64,000 bases of DNA from Comamonadaceae bacterium ALPHA2B (GTDB lineage Bacteria > Pseudomonadota > Gammaproteobacteria > Burkholderiales > Burkholderiaceae_C), in NCBI GenBank assembly GCA_005503065.1, contig SCOE01000003.1, positions 1 through 64,000 of the forward strand. Direction: 5' to 3'. Positions 1-8,716 of the stretch are shown in pieces. The position numbers and the translations under genes are program-made. How positions within the stretch are numbered: position 1 is the first letter of the stretch; each line of letters opens with the position of its first letter. Below the pieces are notes generated by a model. The model did no database searches. It worked only from the letters and a program-made list of their open reading frames with translations, and had not been told where the DNA came from.

Positions 1-74
1 GGCCCGACTTGAGCCGGTTCATCCAGCCCCGGCCCCCGAGCGCCAGGGCTGGATGAACCGGCTCAAGTCGGGCC
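1..74. repeat. Perfect 29-bp inverted repeat at the window edge, inside ftsY
   Basis: Bases 1-29 are the exact reverse complement of bases 46-74, with a 16-base loop between them. The right arm is normal ftsY coding sequence (residues M-N-R-L-K-S-G). The left arm read in the ftsY frame gives a peptide unlike FtsY. A fold-back read, hairpin or contig-end artefact is the simplest explanation; a real terminal inversion is the alternative. Confidence 0.85.
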
Positions 75-970
75 TGAAGAAGACCGGCAGCGGCATCCAG
101 GCGGTGTTCGTCAACGCCACCATCGACGACGAGTTGTACGAGCAGCTCGAGGACGCCCTGCTGATGGCCGACACCGGCATCCCGGCGGCCGCGCACATCC
201 TGCAGGACCTGCGCGACCGCGTCTGGGCCGCCAGCGCGACCCGGCCCGAGCAGGTGCGGGCCCTGCTGGTCGACGCCGTGGCCGAGGTGCTCAAGCCGCT
301 CGAAAAGCCGCTCGAGGTCGGCCGCTACACGCCGACGGTGATCATGGTCGCGGGCGTGAACGGCGCCGGCAAGACGACCTCCATCGGCAAGCTGACCAAG
401 CACCTGGCCAACGAGGGCTGCACGGTGCTGCTGGCCGCGGCCGACACCTTCCGGGCGGCGGCGCGCGAGCAGCTCGCCGTGTGGGCCGACCGCAACCTGG
501 TCGAGATCGTGAGCCAGGAAGGCGGCGACCCGGCCGCCGTGAGCTTCGATGCCGTGAATGCCGGCAAGGCGCGCGGCAAGGACGTGGTGCTGGTCGACAC
601 CGCCGGACGGCTGCCGACGCAGCTGCACCTGATGGACGAGTTGAAGAAGATCAAGCGCGTGGTGACCAAGGCGGACGCCACGGCGCCGCACGAGGTGCTG
701 CTCGTCATTGATGGAAATACGGGGCAGAACGCCCTGCAGCAGGTCAAGGCCTTCGACGAGGCGCTGGACCTCACGGGTCTGGTCGTGACCAAGCTCGACG
801 GCACGGCCAAGGGCGGCGTGCTGTGCGCCATCGCGCAATGGGGTGTGGAGCGGGCCAAGGCCCAGCCGGGCAAGAAGCCGGTGCCGGTCTACTTCATCGG
901 CGTCGGCGAGAAGCTGGAAGACCTGGAAACCTTCGATGCGCGCGAGTTCGCGCAGGCGCTGGTGGGCTGA
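2..970 (+). CDS. ftsY: Signal recognition particle receptor FtsY (5' partial)
   Basis: FtsY is the SRP-receptor GTPase that docks ribosome-nascent chain complexes at the inner membrane. The NG domain is complete. Counting from the in-frame Met codon at 53, the P-loop GVNGAGKTT lies at residues 101-109. It is followed by DTFRAAAREQ (G2), DTAGR (G3) and TKLDGTAKGG (G4). The reading frame is open leftwards to base 2 without a stop. FtsY normally carries an N-terminal acidic A domain before the GW..RLKSGLKKTG helix, so Met 53 is probably internal and the true start lies outside the window. The first 29 bases are an exact inverted copy of bases 46-74, so residues encoded before about base 30 may be an assembly artefact rather than FtsY sequence. 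The stop at 968-970 is followed by a short A-rich stretch. Confidence 0.95.
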   Translation, partial: ARLEPVHPAPAPERQGWMNRLKSGLKKTGSGIQAVFVNATIDDELYEQLEDALLMADTGIPAAAHILQDLRDRVWAASATRPEQVRALLVDAVAEVLKPLEKPLEVGRYTPTVIMVAGVNGAGKTTSIGKLTKHLANEGCTVLLAAADTFRAAAREQLAVWADRNLVEIVSQEGGDPAAVSFDAVNAGKARGKDVVLVDTAGRLPTQLHLMDELKKIKRVVTKADATAPHEVLLVIDGNTGQNALQQVKAFDEALDLTGLVVTKLDGTAKGGVLCAIAQWGVERAKAQPGKKPVPVYFIGVGEKLEDLETFDAREFAQALVG

Positions 971-1025
971 AAAAGAAAAAGAAAAAGAAGCCGGGCGCCG
1001 CGCAGGCGCGCTGCGCAGCGGCGGC

Positions 1026-1355
1026 TCAGATCGCCGGAGCGACCGTCGTCTCGCGCTGGGGTTCGACGTTGCCGTCGATATAGCGGATGTCCCAGTCGCC
1101 CACGCGGATCACGTCGCGGTGACGCAGCAGGTGCCGCTCGATCTTGCGGCCGTTGACGAAGGTGCCGTTGCTGCTGTCCAGGTCGCTCACGTAGACCCCG
1201 TCGCGGCGCGCCGACAGCAGGGCGTGCACGCGGCTGGCCAGGGGCGTTTCGACCGGAAGGTCGCTGCCCGGCGCGCGACCGATGGTCATGCGGGGCCGAT
1301 CCAGGTCGATCAGCTTGCGGCCGCCATGGCGGCTGGTGACGATCAATTTGTCCAT
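1026..1355 (-). CDS. FHA-domain protein
   Basis: A 109-residue protein that is almost entirely one forkhead-associated (phosphothreonine-binding) domain. The conserved FHA signature is present in order: TIGRAPGSD near residue 25, SRVHA near residue 42, DLDSSNGTFVNG near residue 60. No kinase or secretion domain is attached. The start is the ATG at 1355 that opens MDKLIVTSR, preceded by purine-rich GGAGCGAGGGAG; a longer frame upstream has no FHA-like sequence. It is convergent with ftsY and divergent from the DUF962 gene. Neighbours do not reveal its phosphoprotein partner; a role as an adaptor for a Ser/Thr kinase encoded elsewhere is inference. Confidence 0.85.
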   Translation of the reverse strand: MDKLIVTSRHGGRKLIDLDRPRMTIGRAPGSDLPVETPLASRVHALLSARRDGVYVSDLDSSNGTFVNGRKIERHLLRHRDVIRVGDWDIRYIDGNVEPQRETTVAPAI

Positions 1356-1548
1356 GAAGTATTCCACTCCCTCGCTCCTTGAATGTCGCCGGGGCATCGA
1401 AGCCTTGTGTCCGATGCCGGCGAGGCGTACTGTGCGCTCAGCAGGCCGCCGCCGTGAGTGAATAGTTGACGAAATGTTGCCTTTAGTTTCACATTTGAAC
1501 TGCACCGTGACGAATTGACGGTCACGCCGGATCTTCAGGAGCTTCCCC

Positions 1549-2016
1549 TTGGACACCATCGCCGCCCCGCTGGAGCACGCCTCTCCTCAACGCCGCGTGG
1601 ACCGCCTGCTGGCCCACTATGCCGAAAGCCATCGCCATCCCACCAATGAGTTGATCCACGTCGTGGCCATCCCGGCGATCATGCTCAGCATCGTCGGCCT
1701 GCTGTTCGCCATCCATCCCTTGGTGGCCTACGCTTTCGTGGCGGTCAGCCTCGTGTATTACGCGCTGCTGCGCTCGCCGGTGTTCTTCGTGGTGATGCTG
1801 GCCTGGACCGGCGTGCTGCTGGCCGCCGTCCACGTGCTGGGCAGCCTGGTGCTGCCGGTGTCCGCGACCGTCTTCGTGGTCGGCTGGATCTTCCAGTTCA
1901 TCGGCCACAGGATCGAAGGCAGGAAACCTTCCTTCTTCGAGGACCTCCAATACCTGTACGTCGGACCGCTGTTCGTGGCCGAACTGGGGTTGAAGAAGCT
2001 GGGAATCCGGCCCTGA
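1549..2016 (+). CDS. DUF962 / Mpo1-like integral membrane protein
   Basis: A 155-residue membrane protein of the DUF962 (YGL010w/Mpo1-like) family. Yeast Mpo1 is an iron-dependent dioxygenase of 2-hydroxy fatty acids; the bacterial members are uncharacterised. Family marks are the N-terminal HYAESHRHPTNELIH segment with several histidines, three to four hydrophobic helices (about residues 38-60, 63-85, 88-120) and the C-terminal IGHRIEGRKPSFFEDLQYLYVGP. Translation most likely starts at TTG 1549, because AGGAG lies about ten bases upstream and no ATG is available before the conserved N-terminal block. It is a single gene upstream of rpoH, separated from it by the CIRCE operator. Confidence 0.85.
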   Translation: MDTIAAPLEHASPQRRVDRLLAHYAESHRHPTNELIHVVAIPAIMLSIVGLLFAIHPLVAYAFVAVSLVYYALLRSPVFFVVMLAWTGVLLAAVHVLGSLVLPVSATVFVVGWIFQFIGHRIEGRKPSFFEDLQYLYVGPLFVAELGLKKLGIRP

Positions 2017-2070
2017 CGGGGCTTCGGCAAAAAGCTATCGACCCGATACGTTTTATTGGGAACTCCCGCT

Positions 2071-2097
2071 TTAGCACTCCCTCTAACCGAGTGCTAA
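2071..2097 (+). promoter_or_regulatory. CIRCE operator (HrcA site) in front of rpoH
   Basis: TTAGCACTC at 2071-2079 and GAGTGCTAA at 2089-2097 are separated by exactly nine bases. This is the canonical CIRCE inverted repeat with no mismatch, the binding site of the heat-shock repressor HrcA. It ends 28 bases before the rpoH start codon and sits in the only intergenic space upstream of rpoH. The sequence therefore indicates that HrcA represses the sigma-32 gene. Confidence 0.95.
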
Positions 2098-2125
2098 TAT
2101 GAATGCCAACCAAGGAGTTTCCCCT

Positions 2126-3067
<942 letters not shown>

Positions 3068-3091
3068 TCGCCCTTCACCACGCTGCGACGA

Positions 3092-3116
3092 AGCCCGGCC
3101 CAGTGCCGGGCTTTTT
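3092..3116 (+). terminator. Rho-independent terminator of rpoH
   Basis: AGCCCGGC at 3092-3099 pairs perfectly with GCCGGGCT at 3105-3112 around a five-base loop, followed by a run of T to 3116. It starts 25 bases after the rpoH stop codon. Confidence 0.9.
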
Positions 3117-3122
3117 CAATTC

Positions 3123-3235
3123 GGGCAGCCGAACGCAGAGGGCGCAAAGGTTTCGCAGAGGACGCAGAAGAGAAATTCAAAAGGATTTCTCTGCGTCTTC
3201 TGCGTAGCTTCTGCACCCTCTGCGTTCGGCTGCCC
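3123..3235. repeat. Long palindromic intergenic repeat, CGCAGAGG family, copy 1
   Basis: Outer arms of 20 bp, 3123-3142 and 3216-3235, are exact reverse complements (ends GGGCAGCCGAACG and CGTTCGGCTGCCC). Between them are short iterations of the CGCAGAGG/CGCAAAGG type, mirrored as CTGCGTCTTCTGCG. A second diverged copy of the same family lies at 58971-59087. It has no open reading frame. The structure would fold into one long hairpin in RNA. Confidence 0.85.
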
Positions 3236-3245
3236 GCCTCTCAAT

Positions 3246-3302
3246 GCCAAATCAGCCTTGAGCGCCCATCGTGCGGGCGCGTGCCGCTATGGTTTCGATA
3301 GC
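3246..3302 (-). repeat. GCTAT-N7-ATAGC intergenic repeat, copy 1 (full)
   Basis: Read on the minus strand this is a 17-bp palindrome of the form GCTAT-N7-ATAGC (3286-3302), then a GC-rich hairpin GCGCCCG...GGGCGC, then a GCTGATTTGGC tail. Related copies lie at 16472, 20837, 28098, 37471 and 57653. This copy overlaps the last five codons and supplies the TAG stop of the AlkC-like gene. Confidence 0.8.
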
Positions 3303-4102
3303 GTTCGCAGCGCCCGTTTGACGATGTAGCGCGTGGCCGGCGCGTCGCTATCGGCCAGCCAGCGGTCGGCCACGGCCTGCACCCACGGGCCCTGGCTCTT
3401 GCTGGCGTCGTTGAGCCAGTTCGCGACCGAGTTCTGCACGTAGCGGCTGCCGTCGGCGCGCAGCGGCTCAAGCAGCGGCAACGCGCGCCAGGGTTCGCGC
3501 TGCAGCGGCGGGATGGGTGCGCACCAGACGCCGCGCGGGCGCGTGAGCTCGCTGGCGAAGCGGCGGATGTTCTCGTCGGCATCGGCCGTCCAGGGCACGA
3601 GCACGGCCACGGCAGCGTCGACGTCGGCGATCACGGCATCTCGCACGGCCATCCATGCGAACTCGCGCACGCCGAAGTGCGGGTCGGCGGCGAAGCGGCG
3701 TACGGCCTGCAGGCGCGCCGCCAGCGGCAGGCCGGCGAACTGCACCCACTGCACGGCCCAGCTGCGCGCCACGTCGCTGGCGTGCGTGGCCAGGCGATGG
3801 GCGACGGCATCGCGCTCGGGGTGCGCGGCGGTCAGGTCGTACAGCGCCCGGGCGATGTGCGTGTGGCGCTGCATGGGCTTGAAGGCGTCGAGCATGGCCA
3901 GGGTGTCGGCCAGCCGATCGTGCGCGGGGTCGAGGCCGATCTGGGCGGCCACGGCGCGCGCCAGGCGCGGGGTGTCGAGCGCCAGGAACTCGTTGAGGTT
4001 GACGGTCTCGAGCAGGCCGTCGTTCAGCGCAGCCAGCACCTCGGGCGGGATCAACGCGATGCGGAACGCGCCCTTGCGCGTGCGCAGGTGCTCGACCGAC
4101 AC
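3287..4102 (-). CDS. AlkC-like DNA alkylation repair HEAT-repeat protein
   Basis: A 271-residue all-helical protein resembling the AlkC/COG4335 family of 3-methyladenine DNA glycosylases. Diagnostic stretches are DENIRRFASELTRPRGVW near residue 180 and YVQNSVANWLNDASK near residue 225, ending with TRYIVKRALRTL. The frame extends further upstream, but that part overlaps the SCO1 gene and looks random, so the start is placed at GTG 4102 opening VSVEHLRTRKGAF, 19 bases after the SCO1 stop. Its last codons and stop lie within a repeat element. The glycosylase activity is inferred from family resemblance only. Confidence 0.75.
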   Translation of the reverse strand: MSVEHLRTRKGAFRIALIPPEVLAALNDGLLETVNLNEFLALDTPRLARAVAAQIGLDPAHDRLADTLAMLDAFKPMQRHTHIARALYDLTAAHPERDAVAHRLATHASDVARSWAVQWVQFAGLPLAARLQAVRRFAADPHFGVREFAWMAVRDAVIADVDAAVAVLVPWTADADENIRRFASELTRPRGVWCAPIPPLQREPWRALPLLEPLRADGSRYVQNSVANWLNDASKSQGPWVQAVADRWLADSDAPATRYIVKRALRTLSKP

Positions 4103-4121
4103 GGCGGCTGGCGCGGGCCGA

Positions 4122-4748
4122 TCAGGCCGCGCTGGAGCCCAGCAGCGCCTTGATGTCGGCGACCATCGGGTCGACCCCGGCGCCGTAGCGCGCATACAGG
4201 CGCAGGCGGCCCTGCGGGTCGTAGATGTACTGCGCGGCCGAGTGGTCCATCGAGTAGCTGGTGGGCGTCTTGCCGTCGACCTTCTTGTAGTAGACCTTGA
4301 AGTCCTTCGCCACGGCAGCGAGTTGCTCGGGCGTCGGGATCAGGGCGACGAAGGCCGGGTCGAAGGCACCCATGTACGCCTTCATGATCTCGGGCGTGTC
4401 GCGCTCCGGGTCGACGGTGATGAACACGACCTGCAGCTTGTCGCCGTCCTTGCCCAGCTTCTGCTTGACCTGCGCCATCTCGGTCATGGTGGTGGGACAC
4501 ACGTCGGGGCACTGCGCGTACCCGAAGAAGACCACGACCACCTTGCCCTTGAAGTCGCCCAGGGTGCGCACCTGGCCGCTCATGTCGGTGAGCTTGAAGT
4601 CACGGGCGTATTCGGCGCCGGTGAGGTCGACGGCGTTGAAGGTGGGCTTGGACTCGGTGCAGCCCGAAAGGCTCAAGCCAAAAAGGCCTGCAGCGCCCGC
4701 CCAGCCTGCGCCACCAGCTATCAATTTAAGAGCATTTCGCTTGTGCAT
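4122..4748 (-). CDS. SCO1/SenC copper chaperone lipoprotein
   Basis: A 208-residue thioredoxin-fold copper chaperone for the CuA centre of cytochrome oxidase subunit II. The N-terminus has a lipobox (LSGC, Cys30), so the mature protein should be a periplasm-facing membrane-anchored lipoprotein. The copper ligands are all present: CPDVC (Cys80 and Cys84) and His169 in SMDHSAAQYIY. The gene follows ctaB by seven bases on the same strand and ends the assembly operon that starts with SURF1. Confidence 0.93.
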   Translation of the reverse strand: MHKRNALKLIAGGAGWAGAAGLFGLSLSGCTESKPTFNAVDLTGAEYARDFKLTDMSGQVRTLGDFKGKVVVVFFGYAQCPDVCPTTMTEMAQVKQKLGKDGDKLQVVFITVDPERDTPEIMKAYMGAFDPAFVALIPTPEQLAAVAKDFKVYYKKVDGKTPTSYSMDHSAAQYIYDPQGRLRLYARYGAGVDPMVADIKALLGSSAA

Positions 4749-4755
4749 GGAAGTG

Positions 4756-5658
4756 TCAGCGCAGGTAGTGGTCGATCAGCAGCGCGGCGAAGAGCACGCT
4801 CAGGTGGATCAGCGAGAAGCGGAAGGTCTTGCGGGCGAGCGCATCGGAATAGCGGCGCCACAGCGCGACGCCGTAGCCGCAGAAGCCGATGCTCACGGCG
4901 AAGGCCACGACCAGGTACAGCCAGCCGCTCATGCCGTAGATGAAGGGCATGAGGCAGGCGGCGAACAGGATCAGCGTGTAGAGCAGGATCTGCAGCCGCG
5001 TGAACTCGTTGCCGTGCGTGACCGGCAGCATGGGCAACCCGGCCTTGCGGTAGTCCTCGACGCGGTACAGCGCCAGCGCCCAGAAGTGCGGCGGCGTCCA
5101 CAGGAAGATGATGAGGAACAGGATCAGCGCCTCGGGGCCGACCTCGCCCGTCATCGCGGCCCAGCCCAGCACCGGCGGCATGGCGCCCGAGGCGCCGCCG
5201 ATGACGATGTTCTGCGGCGTCAGCGGCTTGAGCACGACGGTGTAGACGACGGCGTAGCCGACGAAGGTGGCGAAGGTCAGCCACATGGTCAGCGGGTTGA
5301 CGGCGAACCAGAGGACGGCCGAGCCGAGCAGGCACAGGCCGGCCGAGAACAGCAGGGTCTGCCGGTCGCTGAGCTCGCCGCGCGCCGTGGGGCGCCAGGC
5401 GGTGCGCTTCATCTTGGCGTCGATGCCCTTCTCGACCAGGCAGTTGAAGGCTGCGGCCGCACCCGCCACCAGCCAGATGCCGAAGCAGGCGATGAAGGCG
5501 CGCCAGACGTCTTCCATCGACGGCACGCCGGGCACGGCGAGCACCATGCCGATGAGCGCGCAGAAGACGATGAGCTGCACCACGCGCGGCTTGGTGAGCG
5601 CGTAGAACTGGCGCAGCACGTTGGCCATGGGGGTGCTGTGGGCGATGGGGGCGCTCAT
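4756..5658 (-). CDS. ctaB: Protoheme IX farnesyltransferase (heme O synthase)
   Basis: A 300-residue UbiA-superfamily prenyltransferase that adds a farnesyl group to heme b to give heme O, the precursor of heme A. It has about nine hydrophobic segments. The first Asp-rich type motif is [19 protein letters not shown], and the second conserved block is [17 protein letters not shown]. The start ATG at 5658 is preceded by GGAGG and overlaps the ctaA stop in an ATGA, which argues for translational coupling. It acts directly before CtaA in heme A synthesis. Confidence 0.95.
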   Translation of the reverse strand: MSAPIAHSTPMANVLRQFYALTKPRVVQLIVFCALIGMVLAVPGVPSMEDVWRAFIACFGIWLVAGAAAAFNCLVEKGIDAKMKRTAWRPTARGELSDRQTLLFSAGLCLLGSAVLWFAVNPLTMWLTFATFVGYAVVYTVVLKPLTPQNIVIGGASGAMPPVLGWAAMTGEVGPEALILFLIIFLWTPPHFWALALYRVEDYRKAGLPMLPVTHGNEFTRLQILLYTLILFAACLMPFIYGMSGWLYLVVAFAVSIGFCGYGVALWRRYSDALARKTFRFSLIHLSVLFAALLIDHYLR

Positions 5659-6857
5659 CGGGCGGCCTCCAGCCGGCGCGTGGGTGGCGGCACGTGGGCG
5701 AGCGGCGAGCGTGCGCCCGCGGCTTCGCGCCGGCTCTCGCACAGCGTCCAGGTCAGCACCACCGCCATGGCGGCGGCGCCGCCGGTGTGCAGCACGGCGG
5801 CGACCAGCGGCCAGCCCAGCAGCACGTTGCCCAGGCCGGTGGCCAGCTGCAGCAGCGCCAGCCCGGCCAGCCAGCGGCCCTGCGCACGCAGCGCGGGCAG
5901 GCGCATCAGCCGCACCGCCAACACACCCAGCACGGCGAACACCAGGTAGGCCGCCAGCCGGTGCGTGTAGTGGATGGCCGTGAGCGCCGCGAACTCCAGC
6001 GGCACGCCGGCCTGCGTCTCGCCCAGTTCGCGCCAGATCTCGAAGGCCTGCGAGAAGTTCATGGGCGGCCACCAGCTGCCCTGGCAGGTCGGGAACTGGG
6101 TGCAGGCCAGCACGGCGTAGTTGGTGCTGACCCAGCCGCCCAGGGCGATCTGCAGCAGCAGCAGTGCGGCGCCGGCCCACAGCAGGTTGCGCAGGCCGTT
6201 CGGCACCGCGGTGGGCAAGCGCCCCTCGGCCGCCTGGCGGTAGCGCACGGCCTGGATGCACAGCAGCGCCAGCAGCACCACCGCGCCCAGCAGGTGCAGC
6301 GTGACGATGGCCGGGTAGAGGCGCCAGGTGACGGTCAGTGCCCCGAAGGCGCCCTGCAGGCAGACCCAGACCAGTGTGGCCGCGGGCCACCACGCCGACA
6401 GGGTCGCCTGTGCATGACTGACGGGCGCCGCCCGCTGGCGCCGCCGTGCCAAGGCCGTGGCCACGGCCAGCACCAGGATCAGCGCGCCGACGCCGGTGGC
6501 CAAATACCGGTGGACCATCTCCACCCAGGCCTTGGAATGGGTGACGGGGCCGGTCGGCTGCGCGGCCTGGGCCATGGCGATCTCGTGCCGCGCGCCCAGC
6601 GGGCTGGCGTTGCCGTAGCAGCCCGGCCAGTCGGGGCAGCCCAGGCCCGAATCGGTGAGCCGGGTGAAGGCGCCGAAGAGCGTCAGGTCGAAGGTGAGGA
6701 AGAGCGTGAGCACGGTGAGCGCATGCAAGCGCCGAGCGGGCCCCGTGCCCGCGTGGCGCCACCACACCCACGCCACCGGCCCCACGGCCAGCAGCACGCC
6801 CACCGCCAGCAGCCAGGCGATCGGCGCGAGGTCGTAGAGGGGCTGGCTGCTGTTCAT
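5655..6857 (-). CDS. ctaA: Heme A synthase (COX15/CtaA family)
   Basis: A 400-residue, roughly eight-helix membrane enzyme converting heme O to heme A. Conserved blocks are [34 protein letters not shown] with a heme-ligand-type His, [18 protein letters not shown] and [13 protein letters not shown] 6857 opens [10 protein letters not shown]; a GTG nine bases earlier in frame is possible, but the family usually begins at the later Met. It shares its stop with the ctaB start (ATGA) and lies 16 bases downstream of the SCO-like gene. Confidence 0.94.
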   Translation of the reverse strand: MNSSQPLYDLAPIAWLLAVGVLLAVGPVAWVWWRHAGTGPARRLHALTVLTLFLTFDLTLFGAFTRLTDSGLGCPDWPGCYGNASPLGARHEIAMAQAAQPTGPVTHSKAWVEMVHRYLATGVGALILVLAVATALARRRQRAAPVSHAQATLSAWWPAATLVWVCLQGAFGALTVTWRLYPAIVTLHLLGAVVLLALLCIQAVRYRQAAEGRLPTAVPNGLRNLLWAGAALLLLQIALGGWVSTNYAVLACTQFPTCQGSWWPPMNFSQAFEIWRELGETQAGVPLEFAALTAIHYTHRLAAYLVFAVLGVLAVRLMRLPALRAQGRWLAGLALLQLATGLGNVLLGWPLVAAVLHTGGAAAMAVVLTWTLCESRREAAGARSPLAHVPPPTRRLEAAR

Positions 6858-6873
6858 CGGCGGCACCGATCGG

Positions 6874-7584
6874 TCAACGCCCCGCCTCGTCCCACGAGGA
6901 CGAGGCGCGCAGCAGGCGGTCGAGGTCGCGCTTGGCCCTGGCGGCGCCTGCCATGTCCATGCGGGCGGGGAAACGCATCATCCAGTTGCCCATGGGATCG
7001 ACCACGTAGAGGTGCTCGCCGACCGCGTGGCCGGCCTGCGGTGCCAGCCACTGCGCGATCTGCGCCGCCGGCACCCGAAGCACCGTGGCGCCGTGCAGGC
7101 CGTTGGCCAGGCGCTCGGGGATCGGCGCCGCATCGGACACCAGCCAGACGCGATCGACCCGGTCCTTCTCGCGGCCCAGGGTTTCGCGCAACTGGCGCTG
7201 CAGGTAGAGCTGCTGCTCGCACAGCGCGTCGCACGAGGCATCGGCCACGGCAACGAGCAGCCACTGGCCCTTCAGGCTCTGCAGGTTGACTTGGGCACCA
7301 TCGGGTGCACGGGCCACGAACGAGGGCACGGGCCGCTGCGGATCGATGAGTTGGCCATAGACGCTGCGCCCCTCGGGCCGCACGACGTAGTAGGTGAAGT
7401 ACGAGGCGATCACCGGCGCCGCGCAGCACAGCAGCACCGCCACCATCTTCCACCGGCCCAGCACCGTCCGGCGGCCGGCATCGAGCTCGCCCATCGCCTC
7501 GCGCGGCGTGGGCAGCGAATGCACCGTCAGGCCGAGCGGTTCGTCAGCCACGGCGGCGGGGAGCGATGAGTTGGAACCAGACAT
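6874..7584 (-). CDS. SCO-like single-pass membrane protein with CxxxC motif
   Basis: A 236-residue protein with one transmembrane helix (about residues 50-70) followed by a periplasmic thioredoxin-like domain. SLKGQWLLVAVADASCDALCEQQ has the position and spacing of the SCO copper site, including CxxxC, and a later HLYVVDPMGNWMMRF resembles the SCO region around its third ligand. The third-ligand His itself is uncertain. The start ATG at 7584 overlaps the end of the SURF1 gene by 41 bases. Its position between SURF1 and heme A synthase indicates a role in oxidase assembly. Names used for relatives are uninformative; the copper or thiol function is inferred. Confidence 0.8.
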   Translation of the reverse strand: MSGSNSSLPAAVADEPLGLTVHSLPTPREAMGELDAGRRTVLGRWKMVAVLLCCAAPVIASYFTYYVVRPEGRSVYGQLIDPQRPVPSFVARAPDGAQVNLQSLKGQWLLVAVADASCDALCEQQLYLQRQLRETLGREKDRVDRVWLVSDAAPIPERLANGLHGATVLRVPAAQIAQWLAPQAGHAVGEHLYVVDPMGNWMMRFPARMDMAGAARAKRDLDRLLRASSSWDEAGR

Positions 7585-8365
7585 AGAGGATGACCAGGAC
7601 GGCCGCGAGGCCGAACCACTGGAAGGCGTAGCCATAGTGCTTCTCGATGCCCAGCGCGGGCGCCGGCCACTCGCGCTGCAGCCCTTCCGAGGGCGCACCC
7701 ACCTGCTGCAGCGAGATGTCGGTTCGCAGCGGCAGGCCGGTCTCGGCCTTGAAGGCGGCGAGGTCCAGATTCTGCCGGATGCGCGATGCCCCTACATCGG
7801 CCGCCTTGGCCGGCCCGGGCGCGGCGGTCGAAGCCGGCTGCGCCGGCGGATCGGCGCCCAGTTGCAGCAGGTGCGCGGGCGGCGGCTCGATGCGCGCCTC
7901 CACGTCGACCAGGCCAGCGGGCGTGTCGATGGCCGGTACCTGCGTGCGGTCGATGAAGTTGCGCTGCACCCAGCCGCGCTGGACCATGACCGTCTGCTCG
8001 GTGCCCTCGAGCGCCAGCGGCGTCAGCACGTAGAAGCCCGGCGTCCCGTGCATCTGGCGGTTGTCGAGCAGCACCGTCTGCGTCGGAAGCCACAGGCCGC
8101 GCAGCTTCACGCGCCGGTGCAGTTCGCTGGGCATGTCCTCGACCGACAGGAAGGCGGAGGCATCGAGGGGCGGGAACGCCTCCTGGGCTGCGGTGCGCGC
8201 CTGCAGCGCCTCCTTCTGTGCGGCCCGCGAGAGCTGCCAACGGCCGAGCGACAGCGTCACGGCGATCATCGCCAGCGTGGCCAGCGTCATGATCCAGAAA
8301 CGCGTGCGGCTGCGGCGGCGGCGCGCCGGGCCGCCTTCCGACGGGGTCAGCGGCACGTCGCGCAT
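7544..8365 (-). CDS. SURF1 family cytochrome oxidase assembly protein
   Basis: A 273-residue SURF1 protein needed for heme A delivery to subunit I. It has the family layout: an N-terminal transmembrane helix (about residues 23-42) ending in LGRWQLSRAAQKE, a large periplasmic domain with RRVKLRGLWLPTQTVLLDNRQ and PGFYVLTPL, and a C-terminal helix after HYGYAFQWFGLAAVLVILYVWF. ATG 8365 (MRDVPLTP) is chosen because upstream sequence enters the divergent DUF2909 gene. It opens the run SURF1, SCO-like protein, ctaA, ctaB, SCO1, in which neighbouring genes overlap or nearly touch. Confidence 0.92.
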   Translation of the reverse strand: MRDVPLTPSEGGPARRRRSRTRFWIMTLATLAMIAVTLSLGRWQLSRAAQKEALQARTAAQEAFPPLDASAFLSVEDMPSELHRRVKLRGLWLPTQTVLLDNRQMHGTPGFYVLTPLALEGTEQTVMVQRGWVQRNFIDRTQVPAIDTPAGLVDVEARIEPPPAHLLQLGADPPAQPASTAAPGPAKAADVGASRIRQNLDLAAFKAETGLPLRTDISLQQVGAPSEGLQREWPAPALGIEKHYGYAFQWFGLAAVLVILYVWFQLIAPRRRG

Positions 8366-8401
8366 GGGGTCTGCCGACGACTGCGGCCGATAATGGAGGT
8401 C

Positions 8402-8623
8402 ATGAAATACCTTGTCGCCCTGGCCTTCGTCGGCATCCTGGCGAGCCTGGGCTGGGCGCTGTTCTACATGCTGAAGGACGGGCGCGACGGCCGCGCCAAA
8501 TCGGGCGGCATGGCGCGCGCCCTCACGGTTCGGATCGGCCTGTCGGTGCTTTTGTTCCTGTGCATCCTGCTGGCGTGGAAGCTCGGGTACATCCAGCCAG
8601 GGGGCCTGCCGGTCGGCAAATGA
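8402..8623 (+). CDS. Twin transmembrane protein (DUF2909)
   Basis: A 73-residue protein made of two hydrophobic helices (about residues 1-20 and 43-63) joined by a basic loop GRDGRAKSGGMARALTVR, matching the small DUF2909 family. GGAGG lies just before ATG 8402. It diverges from SURF1 across a 36-base gap, so the two genes must share an overlapping promoter region. Found regularly beside oxidase assembly genes in Burkholderiales, but no function is known. Confidence 0.85.
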   Translation: MKYLVALAFVGILASLGWALFYMLKDGRDGRAKSGGMARALTVRIGLSVLLFLCILLAWKLGYIQPGGLPVGK

Positions 8624-8670
8624 GGCGAGCCGATGGGCATCGGCATCGCCGCCGATACCCAGCCATGAAA

Positions 8671-8692
8671 AAAAGCGCCTTGCGGCGCTTTT
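8671..8692. terminator. Bidirectional terminator between DUF2909 gene and ctaE
   Basis: AAAAGCGCC at 8671-8679 pairs with GGCGCTTTT at 8684-8692 around a four-base loop, with A-run upstream and T-run downstream. It therefore works as a U-tailed hairpin on both strands and separates the convergent DUF2909 gene and cytochrome oxidase operon. Confidence 0.9.
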
Positions 8693-8716
8693 TTCTTTGT
8701 GAGTCATGCGCTTGGC

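Noticed and set aside
2041-2070. A -35/-10 pair directly upstream of the CIRCE element
   Set aside because: Hexamers such as TTGGGA do not have a matching -10 at acceptable spacing; no convincing sigma-70 or sigma-32 promoter could be placed.
4718-4745. Possible further GCTAT-type repeat at the start of the SCO1 gene (GCTATCAATTTAAGAGC)
   Set aside because: Only one arm fits; the right arm is AGAGC rather than ATAGC and no GC-rich hairpin follows. It lies within the coding start, so chance or decay cannot be told apart.
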